Made by a program: the position numbers and the translations under genes
Shown here: piece after piece, positions 9,401-18,774 of the stretch
How positions within the stretch are numbered: the first letter of the stretch is position 1
Layout: the number at the start of each line of letters is the position of its first letter
The notes under the pieces: model-generated
What the model was told of the DNA's origin: nothing
Databases searched by the model: none
Seen by the model: only the letters and a program-made list of their open reading frames with translations
From: Candidatus Poseidoniaceae archaeon
GTDB taxonomy: Archaea > Thermoplasmatota > Poseidoniia > Poseidoniales > Poseidoniaceae
Assembly (NCBI GenBank): GCA_028822845.1
Contig: JAPKCS010000012.1
Span: forward strand, 1 to 47,876
DNA length: 47,876 nucleotides
Direction of reading: 5' to 3'

Positions 9401-9968
9401 GCCATTGACCACTGGTGTCGGCCATAGCGATGAATCCGTCAACGGATGGGGAAGCGATGGTAAACATACCAAATTGAATCGAGCCAGTGTATAATCCAGC
9501 GACGACAATTTCGCCACCCATACCCACTGCGAGATCACCGAACACGGAGACTCCAGGATTGTTAGGAAGGTTATGATCTGCTCCTTGCAGGTTTTGGTAC
9601 TGACCTGAACTGTCCACTGTTCCAATGTAAAATTCCTGTCCAAAAGGACTCGATGGGTTGAGGGTCTGGGTTCCAAAGGTAAGGGTTTGAGCGTTGCTCG
9701 TGTTCCAAGTACCGCCGAAAGCATAGGTACCAAAGGTAAATTCCAAGGCTTCAATGAATTCTGCACCAGATGGCGTACCACCGCCAACCAGCATTGGATT
9801 GGCACTGTTGGCACGTGCTTGAACACGCTCTACGGAGGTCGGTTCAGACAACTCAGAGGGGTTATGTAATTCTGAATCTGAAGCGAGGCTTGCCATCGGT
9901 GCCAAGACCGATAGAAGCATCAAAAGCATGATTGAGGTTGCTGATGTGCGAAGCAATACGGTTGCCAT
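6465..9968 (-). CDS. Giant surface protein: beta-propeller repeats, thrombospondin-3-like Ca repeats, C-terminal anchor
   Basis: About 1167 residues. A signal peptide (to about residue 30) is followed by about 450 residues of SBBP-like beta-propeller repeats (for example GDVIVTGVHQG, GDIFITGITFG, DDLYIGGLYDG). About 550 residues of DxDxDG/CP calcium-binding repeats resembling thrombospondin type 3 follow. One membrane helix (about 1075-1098) precedes a cytoplasmic tail rich in Pro, Ala and Gln that ends in an aromatic segment (YYNGLLAQGYP...YTQHYYPAFQG). I chose the ATG at 9968 over a TTG two codons upstream. The gene follows rpl30e on the same strand, but a 73-bp gap suggests its own promoter. 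A role in adhesion or particle binding is inferred from architecture only. Confidence 0.8.
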   Translation of the reverse strand: MATVLLRTSATSIMLLMLLSVLAPMASLASDSELHNPSELSEPTSVERVQARANSANPMLVGGGTPSGAEFIEALEFTFGTYAFGGTWNTSNAQTLTFGTQTLNPSSPFGQEFYIGTVDSSGQYQNLQGADHNLPNNPGVSVFGDLAVGMGGEIVVAGLYTGSIQFGMFTIASPSVDGFIAMADTSGQWLWAHSFQTVVNNSQETSQIESVTIDQNGDVIVTGVHQGETDFGGITFNVSDQEVFVAKIDGIAGSLVWAASGGGVGNQIVSGVEVNSMGDIFITGITFGNMIFGTNSYIPSGTSDAFFINFDSSGTVKTLSGLGTPNQDTQATSMAMSMNDDLYIGGLYDGTLQGSGPSGSWSITATQGQQDAFVLKNPFATLPGTSWAATGGSSSVDSIRDIAINSMDEVFVVTVLDATFTGGQQSAVVGGNFDGMVGALSSSGIWNWMETTSGADYEVLYSIAINETDIVTVGGGLGGGSMSKSGLTLTSTSNWDAILWSLDPSAKKDADVDGVPDSQDNCPNVSNPTQANTDGDTSGDACDSDDDNDGITDNFPDLCPRGGEFNWTSGQDTSNPSASTDWDNDGCKDDGEDSDDDNDQIDDADDNCPWTSYAPPRPTWVSDASSDIDSDGCRDSDEDTDDDADGFSDVSDDCPTVSGTSLNGTQGCLDSDSDSWADDFDDCPNEAGDSTLGGKNACPDADGDGWADIDDAFDADATQWADADNDGYGDNTLGTTPDDCPNQPGTSSLDRLGCFDADEDGYSDADGFWSSEDGADAFGNDPTQWSDFDEDGFGDNWANVTWTDRNTMWPGEFNADATSQDACPLQSGTSWQAGMIGCPDADGDGWYDVMDAFPQEATQYLDTDNDGFGDNTTGFEPDACPSVAGTSTFDRYGCLDSDGDLRSDPDINWMPTQGGDAFPAEPTQWADEDLDGYGDNPTGVTPDDCPTVRDTSNIDRLGCADTDGDGYSDPDAEWTLADGADACVNGRGNSTLDRIGCYDKDGDGYSNPSTDWTLDDGADAYIDDPTRWIQEKETSSDSLSSGSVAMYGFGGLILIGALAGGAFFLRGRSADDEQKAWAQPAAGGMPSMPPMDAQPAAVAMPNFAAQPVAQQAVATYAAPAVQAIQPVAQPAPVADPARDYYNGLLAQGYPAADAIGYTQHYYPAFQG

Positions 9969-10047
9969 AGACAATGCTTGAGCCTAGAGGACAAGAAGGC
10001 TTCCATCCATTGACCGCGAGCCTTGAACGCCAAAGAGGCGCTTAAGT

Positions 10048-10347
10048 TCACTCGAGGTTGGTTTCAAGGGTGAGCAGATCACTGTCACCAGCATCGATGA
10101 TGCTGAGTGTGGAAACCGAAAACGGCTTACCACAAGCAATACCGAGTTCTCGGTTGACCAATGCTGCACGGAACTTTGTCACTTCAGGGTGACGGGCGTG
10201 CAGATCATCCACGAATTCGGTCGGACAGTTTGCTGCCAAAATCACGAGTTTAGCTTCACCACGAGCACATGCATCGAGTGCTTGTCGTTGTCCAAATCGT
10301 AGGTTTCCGGTTGCAATTGCGTTTTTTAGTTGTCGGCTTAGATCCAT
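10048..10347 (-). CDS. rpl30e: Ribosomal protein L30e
   Basis: 99 residues, the usual length for archaeal L30e. Family pattern: an N-terminal LxxAIxTGxLxFGxRQAL segment, then KLVILAANCP and a C-terminal GxACGKPFSVSTLSIIDAGDS. L30e is a large-subunit protein of archaeal and eukaryotic ribosomes and lies after rpoA'' in many archaeal RNA polymerase operons, as here. A strong GGAGG lies 8 bases before the ATG. In many archaea nusA, rps12 and rps7 follow; here the next gene is a surface protein. Confidence 0.88.
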   Translation of the reverse strand: MDLSRQLKNAIATGNLRFGQRQALDACARGEAKLVILAANCPTEFVDDLHARHPEVTKFRAALVNRELGIACGKPFSVSTLSIIDAGDSDLLTLETNLE

Positions 10348-10391
10348 TTTTTATTCCTCCATACTCCACTCTGTTTCTCATGGTTGGATAC

Positions 10392-11954
10392 TCACTCAGG
10401 GATGTAGTACAGTTCGACACTGCCAGTTCCCAATGAAATTGGTTGTCCGACAATGATGTTTTCTGCAACACCGGTGAGGTAGTCTCGCTCGCCGATAATA
10501 CCGGCCTTGAGCAAGTGATTGACGGTGACTTCGAAAGCAGCCCGAGCCAAGATACTGTGCTTGGTTCCGGACACACCGTGACGGCCAATAGCCCGCACTT
10601 CACCTTCGGAGGTCATGACGTCTGCGACGAGCAACAAGTGACGAACGTCGACTTCGAGTCGTGCGCCGTCAAGGGTCGCTTGCAGTTCATTGATGATCGA
10701 TTGTCGAGCAGCCTCGATTCCAAGGAACTCGTAAATTTCAATGATGTTGTTGGTGTAGGTTCGTGTGCGGTCGATGGTTTCGATTTCGCTGACACGAGTG
10801 AGGTTTGAACCGATGGTCGAAAGGTAGTATTCGCCCGTCTTATCGTCAAGTTGAACGTTTGCTCGTTCGATGTTTGGAATTCCCTTGAGTCGCATGTCAC
10901 GTATCTTTTCTTCAAGTTGAAGCAGCATTGTGTACGATGGAGGGTTTTCAGCAAGTTCGGCGAGATCTTCTGGTGAGTGAACACCAGGGATCAACGTCAA
11001 TGTGGACGGGTTCTTGTCCTTGTCAGGTTGAACCAACAATCGGGTTGCACGCTCGAGTTTGTCTTTCACTTCCAAACCAGTCATGTTCTTCTGCTTGAGG
11101 TTGCCTTTGTTCAGCTTCAAAACCAATCGGCGTTGAGCGACGTCGGTTTCAAGAGAAGCGATGTTGACCGTTGTGGTCACTTCGATAGCAGCCGCGAGTT
11201 TTCGAGCTTCCTCTGCTGAAGTTTTCTTCTCAGCGGAGAGACGGATGGTCATCGTAGGGGTGTTTGGGACCTTACGAGCGTCGACAATTTCGATGATCCG
11301 TGGAAGACCTTGGGTCACGTTGACCGTTGCAACTCCTGCATAGTGGAATGTACGCATGGTCATCTGTGTACCTGGTTCACCAATGGATTGAGCGGTGATA
11401 ATACCTGCAGCTTCGTAAGGATCGATGCTTGCTTTGTCAAGTGCGACAACGGCTTCATCGACGACCTTCTTGGCCTGAGGCTTGGTCAACTTCTTCTTCC
11501 CACGTGCGTGAATAGCCACGGTAAGGTCGTGGAAAATTCGGTCAGTGAAACGAACGGTTCCGTTGGTCTCGACAGCAGCGACGAGGGACTTGAAGACGGG
11601 GTCGTCTGCCAATGGGTCGATCGAGGTCAAGAGTTTCTCTGATGGATCGTAGGTGTCCATATCTGCTGCAGTCTTAGCACGGGCACTCAAACGACCAGTT
11701 CGGCGCTTGAGCCGGACGGATGTTGTAGGACCTGTGTTTTCACTGTTGGAGTCGCCGCCTTTCTTGCTGGCAGCGTCGATGGTTGCCTTGATGGTTGCAG
11801 CGGTTTCTGAATCAGTTTCACACAACTGTGCGATTTCTCCAGCGCCAAGGATCTTGACGTCGTCCCACTTCTTATCATCAGCAAGGGTGTGAGCGTAGTT
11901 TTCTGCAATGCCCAAATCCATGAGCTTCTTCTTAGTTGCACTCTTTACGACCAT
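10392..11954 (-). CDS. rpoA2: DNA-directed RNA polymerase subunit A'' with extra N-terminal domain
   Basis: 520 residues against about 390 in typical archaea. The core (from about residue 105) has the hallmark [20 protein letters not shown] and [10 protein letters not shown] segments (trigger-loop and bridge region) and completes the largest subunit begun by A'. The extra length is N-terminal: residues 1-65 form a small predicted helical domain, followed by a basic, Ser/Thr-rich linker (66-103). Residues 1-42 match the start of RpoH in this same operon at 24 of 42 positions (both begin MVVKSATKK). The domain resembles a helix-hairpin-helix fold. The ATG at 11954 shares its A with the TGA of rpoA', indicating translational coupling. 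Confidence 0.95.
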   Translation of the reverse strand: MVVKSATKKKLMDLGIAENYAHTLADDKKWDDVKILGAGEIAQLCETDSETAATIKATIDAASKKGGDSNSENTGPTTSVRLKRRTGRLSARAKTAADMDTYDPSEKLLTSIDPLADDPVFKSLVAAVETNGTVRFTDRIFHDLTVAIHARGKKKLTKPQAKKVVDEAVVALDKASIDPYEAAGIITAQSIGEPGTQMTMRTFHYAGVATVNVTQGLPRIIEIVDARKVPNTPTMTIRLSAEKKTSAEEARKLAAAIEVTTTVNIASLETDVAQRRLVLKLNKGNLKQKNMTGLEVKDKLERATRLLVQPDKDKNPSTLTLIPGVHSPEDLAELAENPPSYTMLLQLEEKIRDMRLKGIPNIERANVQLDDKTGEYYLSTIGSNLTRVSEIETIDRTRTYTNNIIEIYEFLGIEAARQSIINELQATLDGARLEVDVRHLLLVADVMTSEGEVRAIGRHGVSGTKHSILARAAFEVTVNHLLKAGIIGERDYLTGVAENIIVGQPISLGTGSVELYYIPE

Positions 11955-14900
11955 CAGTCATCGCCTCCATCGGCATTTCCAGCTTCACCATGCTCGAGAT
12001 CATCGGAATCGATTCGGGCAGTTGTTGGTTCAAAGGAATCGCGTACGTCGAGTTTTGCACCTTCGGTTCCTAGGGCTTCATCGACAATGACGTCGATGTT
12101 GAATGGTGAACCATGCACACCACGGGATGGGTCAATACCATCTTCACCGTAGCTGAATTGAATGATTCGGTTTGCAGTGTTACGGACAGATAGCATACCA
12201 TCGTCGTAGACCTTCAAGTCGTCCATAGCGTTGATCAGTCGACGTTGCATGTATCCGGACTTTGCAGTACGGACAGCGGTATCGACCAGTGATTCACGGC
12301 CAGACACGGAGAGCATGAAGAACTCCGTAGGCTCAAGACCACGCTTGAATGAACTCGAGATGAAACCACGATCGGCTGCTGCACGACCGCCACGGCGGAA
12401 GTGGGGCAGAACACGTTCGTTGTAACCACGCTCAAGACGCTTTCCACGAACCTTTGCTTGTCCAATGGAACCGGCCATCATGTTCAGGTTGTCCATGGAA
12501 CCACGGGCTCCAGAGATTGCCATGTTGACTGCAGCATTGGTGGAACCGGACTGAGCCAGTTCGTTCTTTGCTACGTCACCAGCTTCTTGCTTACCACCAT
12601 CGAGGATGACCATGATGTCTTCTTCGAGGGTTTCACGAGGTGTACGACCTGGGCGAGATTCGTAGCCGCGACCGTCCTTACCGAACTTGGCAAGGGCTTC
12701 TTCAACCAATTCTCCAGCATCCACGTTAGCCTTGACGATCGCTGAGAGTGCTTCAGCACTCAAATCTTCATCATCAATACCAGTTGTGAATCCAAGTGAG
12801 GTACAGGCAGCGATGGTAAGTCGTGTGAACTCATCGAGGAAACGAGCACCTTCTTCAGGGCCGTTGGTTTGAACAATTGCATCCAGCAATCGTCCGTCTT
12901 CTGCACCAATGGCACGCTTGTCGAGGGTTCCTTCGACCTTACCGTCCTTGACGACAACTTCGTCGTTCGATCGGCTTCGGAATCGAAGATGGATGTTGTC
13001 GGGGATGATCAAAGAGATGATGTCTTGGCCACGGAAGCATTCCTTGCCTCGGTGATCCAGAACGATCTCAGGCAATGCGCCTTCCCAGTTGATGCTACCG
13101 AGCATTTCCAAACCGTGACGTCGATTGATGAGGGTCCCAGGACGTGACAATAAGTACGCACCGGAAATGTGGTCGTGAATTCCACCGATCACCGCACCGC
13201 CGTAGCGAGGGGTCAGGATGTGTTCTTGAACACGCATCAAAATCTTAGCCTCAGCACGTGCTTCTTCAGACTGAATCACGTGAAGGTTCATTTCGTCGCC
13301 GTCAAAGTCAGCGTTGTACGGGGTACAAACTGCAAGGTTAAATCGGAACGTTTTACCTTCCATGACACGAACTTCGTGCACCATCATGGACATGCGGTGA
13401 AGCGAAGGTTGTCGGTTGAAGATAGCAACGTCGCCATCGATCAAGTGTCGCTCAACAAGCAATCCAGGTTTTGGGTTGCCGTTGCGGTCGATTGTCGAAA
13501 GACGATCTTCGACGCGGGTGTTGTCGCCCCATTCGTCTTGTGGGCTGTGGCAGTGAGGGCAGCTGACCTTGAGTTGCTCTGGAAGAGCATCTGGGTGGAC
13601 CTTATCTGCTTCTGCAAGATCCCACATCCAGCGGTAGTGAAGCTTAGCACGTGGGTCGTCCTCAGGGAGGCGGTGACCTTCTGCGTCTTCGCCACGAAGG
13701 TTAGCGAGGGTTGCGTTGTCATCAACGATGTACGTTGTCTCAGATGTGCCATCGGTTGCGATGGTGATCTGTGGCTTAATGACCAATCCTGGTAGGAAGT
13801 TTGGTGCAGGAAGCACGGAGTGCAAGTCGAGACGGGTTGTGGTTTCGTCGTTGCATTCTGGGTTGTGACATCGGAAACCAGCGTTGATCAATCGGCTGCG
13901 TTCATTGATTCGAACACGTCGACCGTCACCACGGATGATGTAGTTGACACCAGGGTGAACGTCGGGACCGCGGAGAATCATTTGTCGCAATTGCTCTCGG
14001 TTTCGAGAAGTAACACGGATTGGAACGGTCAGTTCCTTTGCAATCTTGGTTGGAACACCAACTTCGTTGACGCCGAGGAACGGATCTGGGGAGATCACGG
14101 ACCGAGCACAGAAGTTGACACGCTTACCAGACAGGTTGCTACGGAAACGACCTTCCTTACCCTTGAGTCGCTGAGTGAGCGTCTTGAGGGTTCGTCCGGA
14201 CCGATGACGAGCTGGAGGAATTCCAGAGGTCTGGTTGTCGAAGTAAGTGGTCACGTGGTATTGCAACAGTTCCCAAAGGTCCTCAACGATAAGTTGTGGA
14301 GCACCGGAGTCACGGTTTTCACGAAGGCGTTGGTTGATACGGAGCACGTCAACGAGCTTGTGCGTCAAATCGTCTTCTGACCGGTCGCCACTGTCGAGGG
14401 TGATCGAAGGTCGAACGGTGATCGGAGGCACTGGAAGCACCTTGAGGACAATCCACTCTGGGCGGTTTTGTTTGTCCATTCCGATAAAGATCAAGGATTC
14501 CGATGGAATACCGCTGAGCCATTCACGGACGTCACGAGGGTTGAGCTTGCGCCATCCTTCGTCCTTACCGCTTTGGCCTTGCGACTCTTTCTTTTCCTTG
14601 AAAGTCGTAGGCTTGTCGAGGGCAATTTTACCTTGTGCTTCACCACAGTGCATGCACACACCACGGCTTGTACCGGTGGTGACCTTCTCGACTTCCTTGA
14701 TGATCTTGGCAAATTCAGTTGAACCAACACCGTGCTTGGTGATGATATCACGGATACGTGCCCGGAAGTAGTCCTGTTCAGACAGTTCTGGGTTCGATGG
14801 GTGGGAACCGCTCTCGCTGTGAAGGAGAATCTCGCTGCACTTGCTGCAAGTGGCCTTCAAAGCGGTCTTGATGAGGTTCACGAATCCAATGTGCATAACT

Positions 14901-15157
14901 GGAAGTTCGAGTTGAATGTGGCCAAAGTGACCAGGCGACTCGTCGTACTTGCAGTTGTCAGTCGGACAGACCAAACCAGGTTCGATAACACCCATGTGAG
15001 GGTCCATGAGACCCTGTCGGTAGGCGTGACCGTCGTCTTTGTAGGTGTCAGCAGTCTTCACTTCGACAGCGGACATCTTGCGGATTTCACTTGGGTCCAT
15101 CAGGCCGAAGCGAATCTGTGCGATTCGCTTTGGGATCATTGTATTTGTTTGGCTCAT
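11954..15157 (-). CDS. rpoA1: DNA-directed RNA polymerase subunit A' with inserted four-Cys domain
   Basis: 1067 residues, longer than the usual 870-910. Catalytic Mg-binding [13 protein letters not shown] has Asp617, Asp619 and Asp621. [11 protein letters not shown] at 580 and [21 protein letters not shown] are also present. The N-terminal clamp zinc site is altered: the usual CPxC...CPGHFGH reads CPTDNC...SPGHFGH (Cys64, Cys69, Ser74, His77). A second clamp site starts with Cys104 and Cys107. About 130 residues are inserted between GRRVRIN and ERHLIDGD, carrying Cys430/Cys435 and Cys533/Cys536, a possible new zinc site. The ATG overlaps the rpoB stop by 4 bases (ATGA). Confidence 0.97.
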   Translation of the reverse strand: MSQTNTMIPKRIAQIRFGLMDPSEIRKMSAVEVKTADTYKDDGHAYRQGLMDPHMGVIEPGLVCPTDNCKYDESPGHFGHIQLELPVMHIGFVNLIKTALKATCSKCSEILLHSESGSHPSNPELSEQDYFRARIRDIITKHGVGSTEFAKIIKEVEKVTTGTSRGVCMHCGEAQGKIALDKPTTFKEKKESQGQSGKDEGWRKLNPRDVREWLSGIPSESLIFIGMDKQNRPEWIVLKVLPVPPITVRPSITLDSGDRSEDDLTHKLVDVLRINQRLRENRDSGAPQLIVEDLWELLQYHVTTYFDNQTSGIPPARHRSGRTLKTLTQRLKGKEGRFRSNLSGKRVNFCARSVISPDPFLGVNEVGVPTKIAKELTVPIRVTSRNREQLRQMILRGPDVHPGVNYIIRGDGRRVRINERSRLINAGFRCHNPECNDETTTRLDLHSVLPAPNFLPGLVIKPQITIATDGTSETTYIVDDNATLANLRGEDAEGHRLPEDDPRAKLHYRWMWDLAEADKVHPDALPEQLKVSCPHCHSPQDEWGDNTRVEDRLSTIDRNGNPKPGLLVERHLIDGDVAIFNRQPSLHRMSMMVHEVRVMEGKTFRFNLAVCTPYNADFDGDEMNLHVIQSEEARAEAKILMRVQEHILTPRYGGAVIGGIHDHISGAYLLSRPGTLINRRHGLEMLGSINWEGALPEIVLDHRGKECFRGQDIISLIIPDNIHLRFRSRSNDEVVVKDGKVEGTLDKRAIGAEDGRLLDAIVQTNGPEEGARFLDEFTRLTIAACTSLGFTTGIDDEDLSAEALSAIVKANVDAGELVEEALAKFGKDGRGYESRPGRTPRETLEEDIMVILDGGKQEAGDVAKNELAQSGSTNAAVNMAISGARGSMDNLNMMAGSIGQAKVRGKRLERGYNERVLPHFRRGGRAAADRGFISSSFKRGLEPTEFFMLSVSGRESLVDTAVRTAKSGYMQRRLINAMDDLKVYDDGMLSVRNTANRIIQFSYGEDGIDPSRGVHGSPFNIDVIVDEALGTEGAKLDVRDSFEPTTARIDSDDLEHGEAGNADGGDD

Positions 15158-18100
15158 CGTCGGTCCTCCAGTTCGAGTCTCATGGCAACACCTAAACTCT
15201 TCATCTCATCCAAGAGCAGCTTGAAAGCGTACGAGGTTTGCACCTTGTAAACTTCAGCGCCGTCTCCATGGATTGGGCTGACGTAGGTTCTTCGCTTAGG
15301 ATCGTACCAAGCAATGTGTCCAGATTGAGCGCATACGTACATGTCGATTCCATCGGATTCGTCGAGAAGACGGTCCTTGATAACCATCGAAGCACCGTGA
15401 GCGATGAGGCAGTCACGTTCCATTTCACCGAATCGCAGACCACCTTGTCGGGCACGACCTTCAGTCGGCTGACGGGTAAGAATTTGAACACGGCCACGGG
15501 AACGGGCGTGAATCTTGGACGACACCAAGTGGTGCAATCGTTGGTAGTAGATGCAACCAACGAAGATTTCGGCTGGATAGACTTCACCAGTTTCACCGTT
15601 GATCATGGTTTCACGGCCCGTGTGAGCGTAGCCGTTTCGAACCAAACCATCTCGGAGGCTGCCTTCCTTTTCTCCACGGAAAGCAGTACCGTCAATTCGG
15701 CGTCCTTCGAGGGCGCCGACCTTTCCACCAATCATTTCCAGGACGTGAGCCACGGTCATGCGGGATGGAATAGCGTGAGGGTTGATGATCAAGTCAGGCA
15801 CAACACCGTCTGCGGTGAATGGCATGTCTTCAGGATCAACAAGGCGTCCGATGACACCCTTCTGACCGTGACGAGAAGCGAACTTGTCTCCAACTTCAGG
15901 AATCTTGTGGCTTCGAACCATGACACGTACCAAACGACCGGAGTCGAGTGATTCTGTGACATAGACGTTGTCGACCCAGCCTCGCTCGCCGTGGCGAACA
16001 AGCATGGATGATTCTCGGCGTTCTTGAGCGAGCAAGAATGCACCGCCTGCAGATTCTTCAAGGAACCGAGGAGGGCTGGTCTTACCAACCAACACTTCGC
16101 CACCGATGAGTTCCTTTTCAGGGAGTGGCAAACCGTCAGCTTCCAAGTGTCGGTAGGCTTCTTCGGGCTTGAGGCCCTTCACTTCTTGAAGGGAGCTACC
16201 AGGCCTTTCGATTTCTTCAACTTGGCCACCAGGGAATCGGCGGCGTTCGGCGTTGTAGGTTCGGTTGAAGGTTGAGCGTCCGAGTGCGCGGTCAATTGAA
16301 CCACGGTTCATGATCACAGCGTCTTGCATGTTGTAACCATGCAAAGACATGATGGCAACGATGAAGTTCTGACCACCGGGACGGTCGTCGAAGTGTGTGG
16401 TCTCCATTGCACGGGTTCGAGTGATCGAACGGTGTGGGTAGTGGAGGATGTGAGCACGTGTGTCAGGTCGCATACGGTAGTTTGCGCTTGGGAGACCCAA
16501 GGATTGCTTGACCATTGCCGTACCACCAGTGACACGAGGTGTCGAGTTGTGTTCCGGGTATGGAATCAACGAAGCACAGACACCGAGCACGAGTTGTGGA
16601 TCGATTTCACAGTGTGTGTGTTCTTCTGTGTAAAGCAATTCAACTTCCACATCTGCAATTTGCCATTCGCCGTTGGGCATGCGAACGCGTGCCTTCAGTT
16701 CAGCGACGGTAGCGCCAGGTTCTCCGAGGTTGGTCCATTCAACGTTTTCGTTGGTGAGTGGACGTCCAGCGAGTGGCCCGTCAAGGATGGTTTCTGGCAG
16801 AACGAACGGACGTGGCGAGATGAGGAGGTCTTCTTCTTCTTCAGCGTCAACCCATTCAACGATACCTTCGTTGACCAGGTTCTTGAACGTCATTTCACCT
16901 GCTGTGAGTGCTGCGAGGTGAGCTCCAGTCAAGCGAGGTGCACCATCGTAAAGAATCAACAGAGGACGAAGGATACGTCCCTTATCTGTGTTGATGAAGA
17001 TGTCTTTGTTCTCACGATCGTAGCGAATCGAAACTTCGGCAGGAATGGTTCCTCGTCGGCGAGCGGACTTGAAGTGGCGAACCAAATTCTTTCCATTCTT
17101 GTGAATTCCATAAATGTCACCGTTGACGTGGATTCTGTCACCAGAGGTCCAGTCGTCTGGTTCGAAGACATCCAATTCATCGAGTTGTTGTCGGACTTCG
17201 ACTTCGCTGATGTGTTCGGAGATGTCAATCATTTGAGCTGCGTTCTTCACAAGACCACAGTTCTGACCTTCAGGGGTCTCGTTAGGGCACAAGCGGCCCC
17301 ATTGTGTGGGGTGCAGGTCACGAGCTTCGAAGTGGGGTTGGCTTCGGACCAAAGGAGAGGTGACACGGCGCATGTGTGACAACGAAGCGAGGTAGGTTGT
17401 TCGATCGAGCAATTGGCTGACACCAGAGCGGCCGCCGACCCAGTTTCCTGTTGCGAGAGCGTGCATGATCTTCGAGGTCAAGACATCCGGACGGAGGCAA
17501 GAAGTGATTTTGAGTTCTCGCTTTCGGTTGTGGTGACGTTCGAGTTGGTACTTCAAATCTCGAGCGAGTTGCCCAGATGAAACACGGAACAAATCTTCGA
17601 CAAGGTCACCTGCCAAACGAACACGCTTGTTTGCGTAGTGGTCCTTGTCGTTTGGTTCACGGTTGGTGAGGGCCATCTCGAGAACTTGGCGGACGATGCG
17701 GCCAAGGAAAATTGCCTTCTTTTTGCGAGCGGTAGGTTGGTCGCCCAAGTGAGGAAGGAGTTCACGGTCAAGCAGTTGGTTGACTCGTTGCTCTCGGTAT
17801 TCACGTTGCTGACCGGCTGCGAATTTCTTCTGCAACCATTCGTGAGCTTCAGTCATCGATTGGACTGCATACTCTTCGTTATCATTGACTTCGTTAAGGT
17901 TGGCCACGATGTACTTGAAAGTTTCAGTTGGTCCTGCGATTGCCTGGAACACTTCTTGGTCGTTTTCGATACCAAGTGCTCGCATGAGCAAGACGACAGG
18001 GATGGCGGTTGTTCCAGCAGTGCTGATCTTGACCATGAGCATTCCATCACGACGCTTTTCGACGTTGAGTGGCTTGCGCATTCCATCTTTCTGCGAGAAA

Positions 18101-18762
18101 ATCTTAGCAACTTCGGTTCGCTTTGCGTACCGCTTGTTGATTTCGACGGTGACACGGTTTGGAGCAAGGTCTTCCATGGAGATGAGGACACGTTCTGTAC
18201 CGTTGATGATGAAGTAGCCTCCAGGGTCAAGAGGATCTTCGCCCTTCTTCCGGAGCAAGTTGTCCCAGAGTGCGGAATCTTCTGTTGAGGTTGTTGGGTA
18301 GAGTTGACGGTCGCCAGCAATGTGTCCTGCGTGCAGATTGCATCGCTTGGAGCGAACCATAATTGGCATGCTACCAACTTGAACACCTGTTTCCTTAGGC
18401 GATGGGATGCCGTTGCGGAAAATTTGGAAGTCAATGGTGACTGGGGACATGTATGTCAACTTGCGAAGGCGGCATTCCATAGGAGTGGATGGGTGCTCAG
18501 CACCGTTTGCTTCACGGATGGTTGGTTCGCCAAGTTGGATGTTCTTGAGGCGAATGGTGATGTCTTGGTCAACAACGTCGAGCTTGATGAAGCCGCCGTC
18601 GTCGTCGTGAATTTCTTCATCGGTACCGACACGAATGTTTCGAATGATTTTCTCCATACGGGATATGCTGTTGTCCCCGGAAGGGATGCAATCGTCGTAT
18701 GATGCGAGTTGGTGGTTGACTAGGCTGCGTTCTTTGAAAAATGATTGAATAATTTCTTGCAT
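15154..18762 (-). CDS. rpoB: DNA-directed RNA polymerase subunit B (unsplit)
   Basis: 1202 residues, an intact B subunit and not the B'/B'' split seen in some archaea. Conserved blocks include GDKFASRHGQKGVIG, LIINPHAIPSRMT, HDRPGG-like FDDRPGGQNF, and the C-terminal SYAFKLLLDEMKSLG. The C-terminal clamp zinc ribbon, normally four cysteines, reads Cys1144, Ser1147, Ser1162 and His1165, so three of four usual ligands are changed. The start is supported by GAGGAGGG a few bases upstream, overlapping the end of rpoH. It forms the second-largest catalytic subunit and contributes to the active centre and clamp base. Confidence 0.97.
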   Translation of the reverse strand: MQEIIQSFFKERSLVNHQLASYDDCIPSGDNSISRMEKIIRNIRVGTDEEIHDDDGGFIKLDVVDQDITIRLKNIQLGEPTIREANGAEHPSTPMECRLRKLTYMSPVTIDFQIFRNGIPSPKETGVQVGSMPIMVRSKRCNLHAGHIAGDRQLYPTTSTEDSALWDNLLRKKGEDPLDPGGYFIINGTERVLISMEDLAPNRVTVEINKRYAKRTEVAKIFSQKDGMRKPLNVEKRRDGMLMVKISTAGTTAIPVVLLMRALGIENDQEVFQAIAGPTETFKYIVANLNEVNDNEEYAVQSMTEAHEWLQKKFAAGQQREYREQRVNQLLDRELLPHLGDQPTARKKKAIFLGRIVRQVLEMALTNREPNDKDHYANKRVRLAGDLVEDLFRVSSGQLARDLKYQLERHHNRKRELKITSCLRPDVLTSKIMHALATGNWVGGRSGVSQLLDRTTYLASLSHMRRVTSPLVRSQPHFEARDLHPTQWGRLCPNETPEGQNCGLVKNAAQMIDISEHISEVEVRQQLDELDVFEPDDWTSGDRIHVNGDIYGIHKNGKNLVRHFKSARRRGTIPAEVSIRYDRENKDIFINTDKGRILRPLLILYDGAPRLTGAHLAALTAGEMTFKNLVNEGIVEWVDAEEEEDLLISPRPFVLPETILDGPLAGRPLTNENVEWTNLGEPGATVAELKARVRMPNGEWQIADVEVELLYTEEHTHCEIDPQLVLGVCASLIPYPEHNSTPRVTGGTAMVKQSLGLPSANYRMRPDTRAHILHYPHRSITRTRAMETTHFDDRPGGQNFIVAIMSLHGYNMQDAVIMNRGSIDRALGRSTFNRTYNAERRRFPGGQVEEIERPGSSLQEVKGLKPEEAYRHLEADGLPLPEKELIGGEVLVGKTSPPRFLEESAGGAFLLAQERRESSMLVRHGERGWVDNVYVTESLDSGRLVRVMVRSHKIPEVGDKFASRHGQKGVIGRLVDPEDMPFTADGVVPDLIINPHAIPSRMTVAHVLEMIGGKVGALEGRRIDGTAFRGEKEGSLRDGLVRNGYAHTGRETMINGETGEVYPAEIFVGCIYYQRLHHLVSSKIHARSRGRVQILTRQPTEGRARQGGLRFGEMERDCLIAHGASMVIKDRLLDESDGIDMYVCAQSGHIAWYDPKRRTYVSPIHGDGAEVYKVQTSYAFKLLLDEMKSLGVAMRLELEDRR

Positions 18763-18774
18763 GATAATCCCTCC

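Noticed and set aside
6465-9968. Many long plus- and minus-strand ORFs inside the surface-protein genes
   Set aside because: They follow from the skewed, repetitive DxDGDG codons; their products are low-complexity and match the frame-shifted repeats.
13169-13795. Long opposite-strand ORF inside rpoA'
   Set aside because: It lies fully inside a gene with clear catalytic motifs, and its product has no recognisable domain.
16324-17379. 351-codon opposite-strand ORF inside rpoB
   Set aside because: Shadow of rpoB produced by codon bias; no domain or ribosome-binding site.
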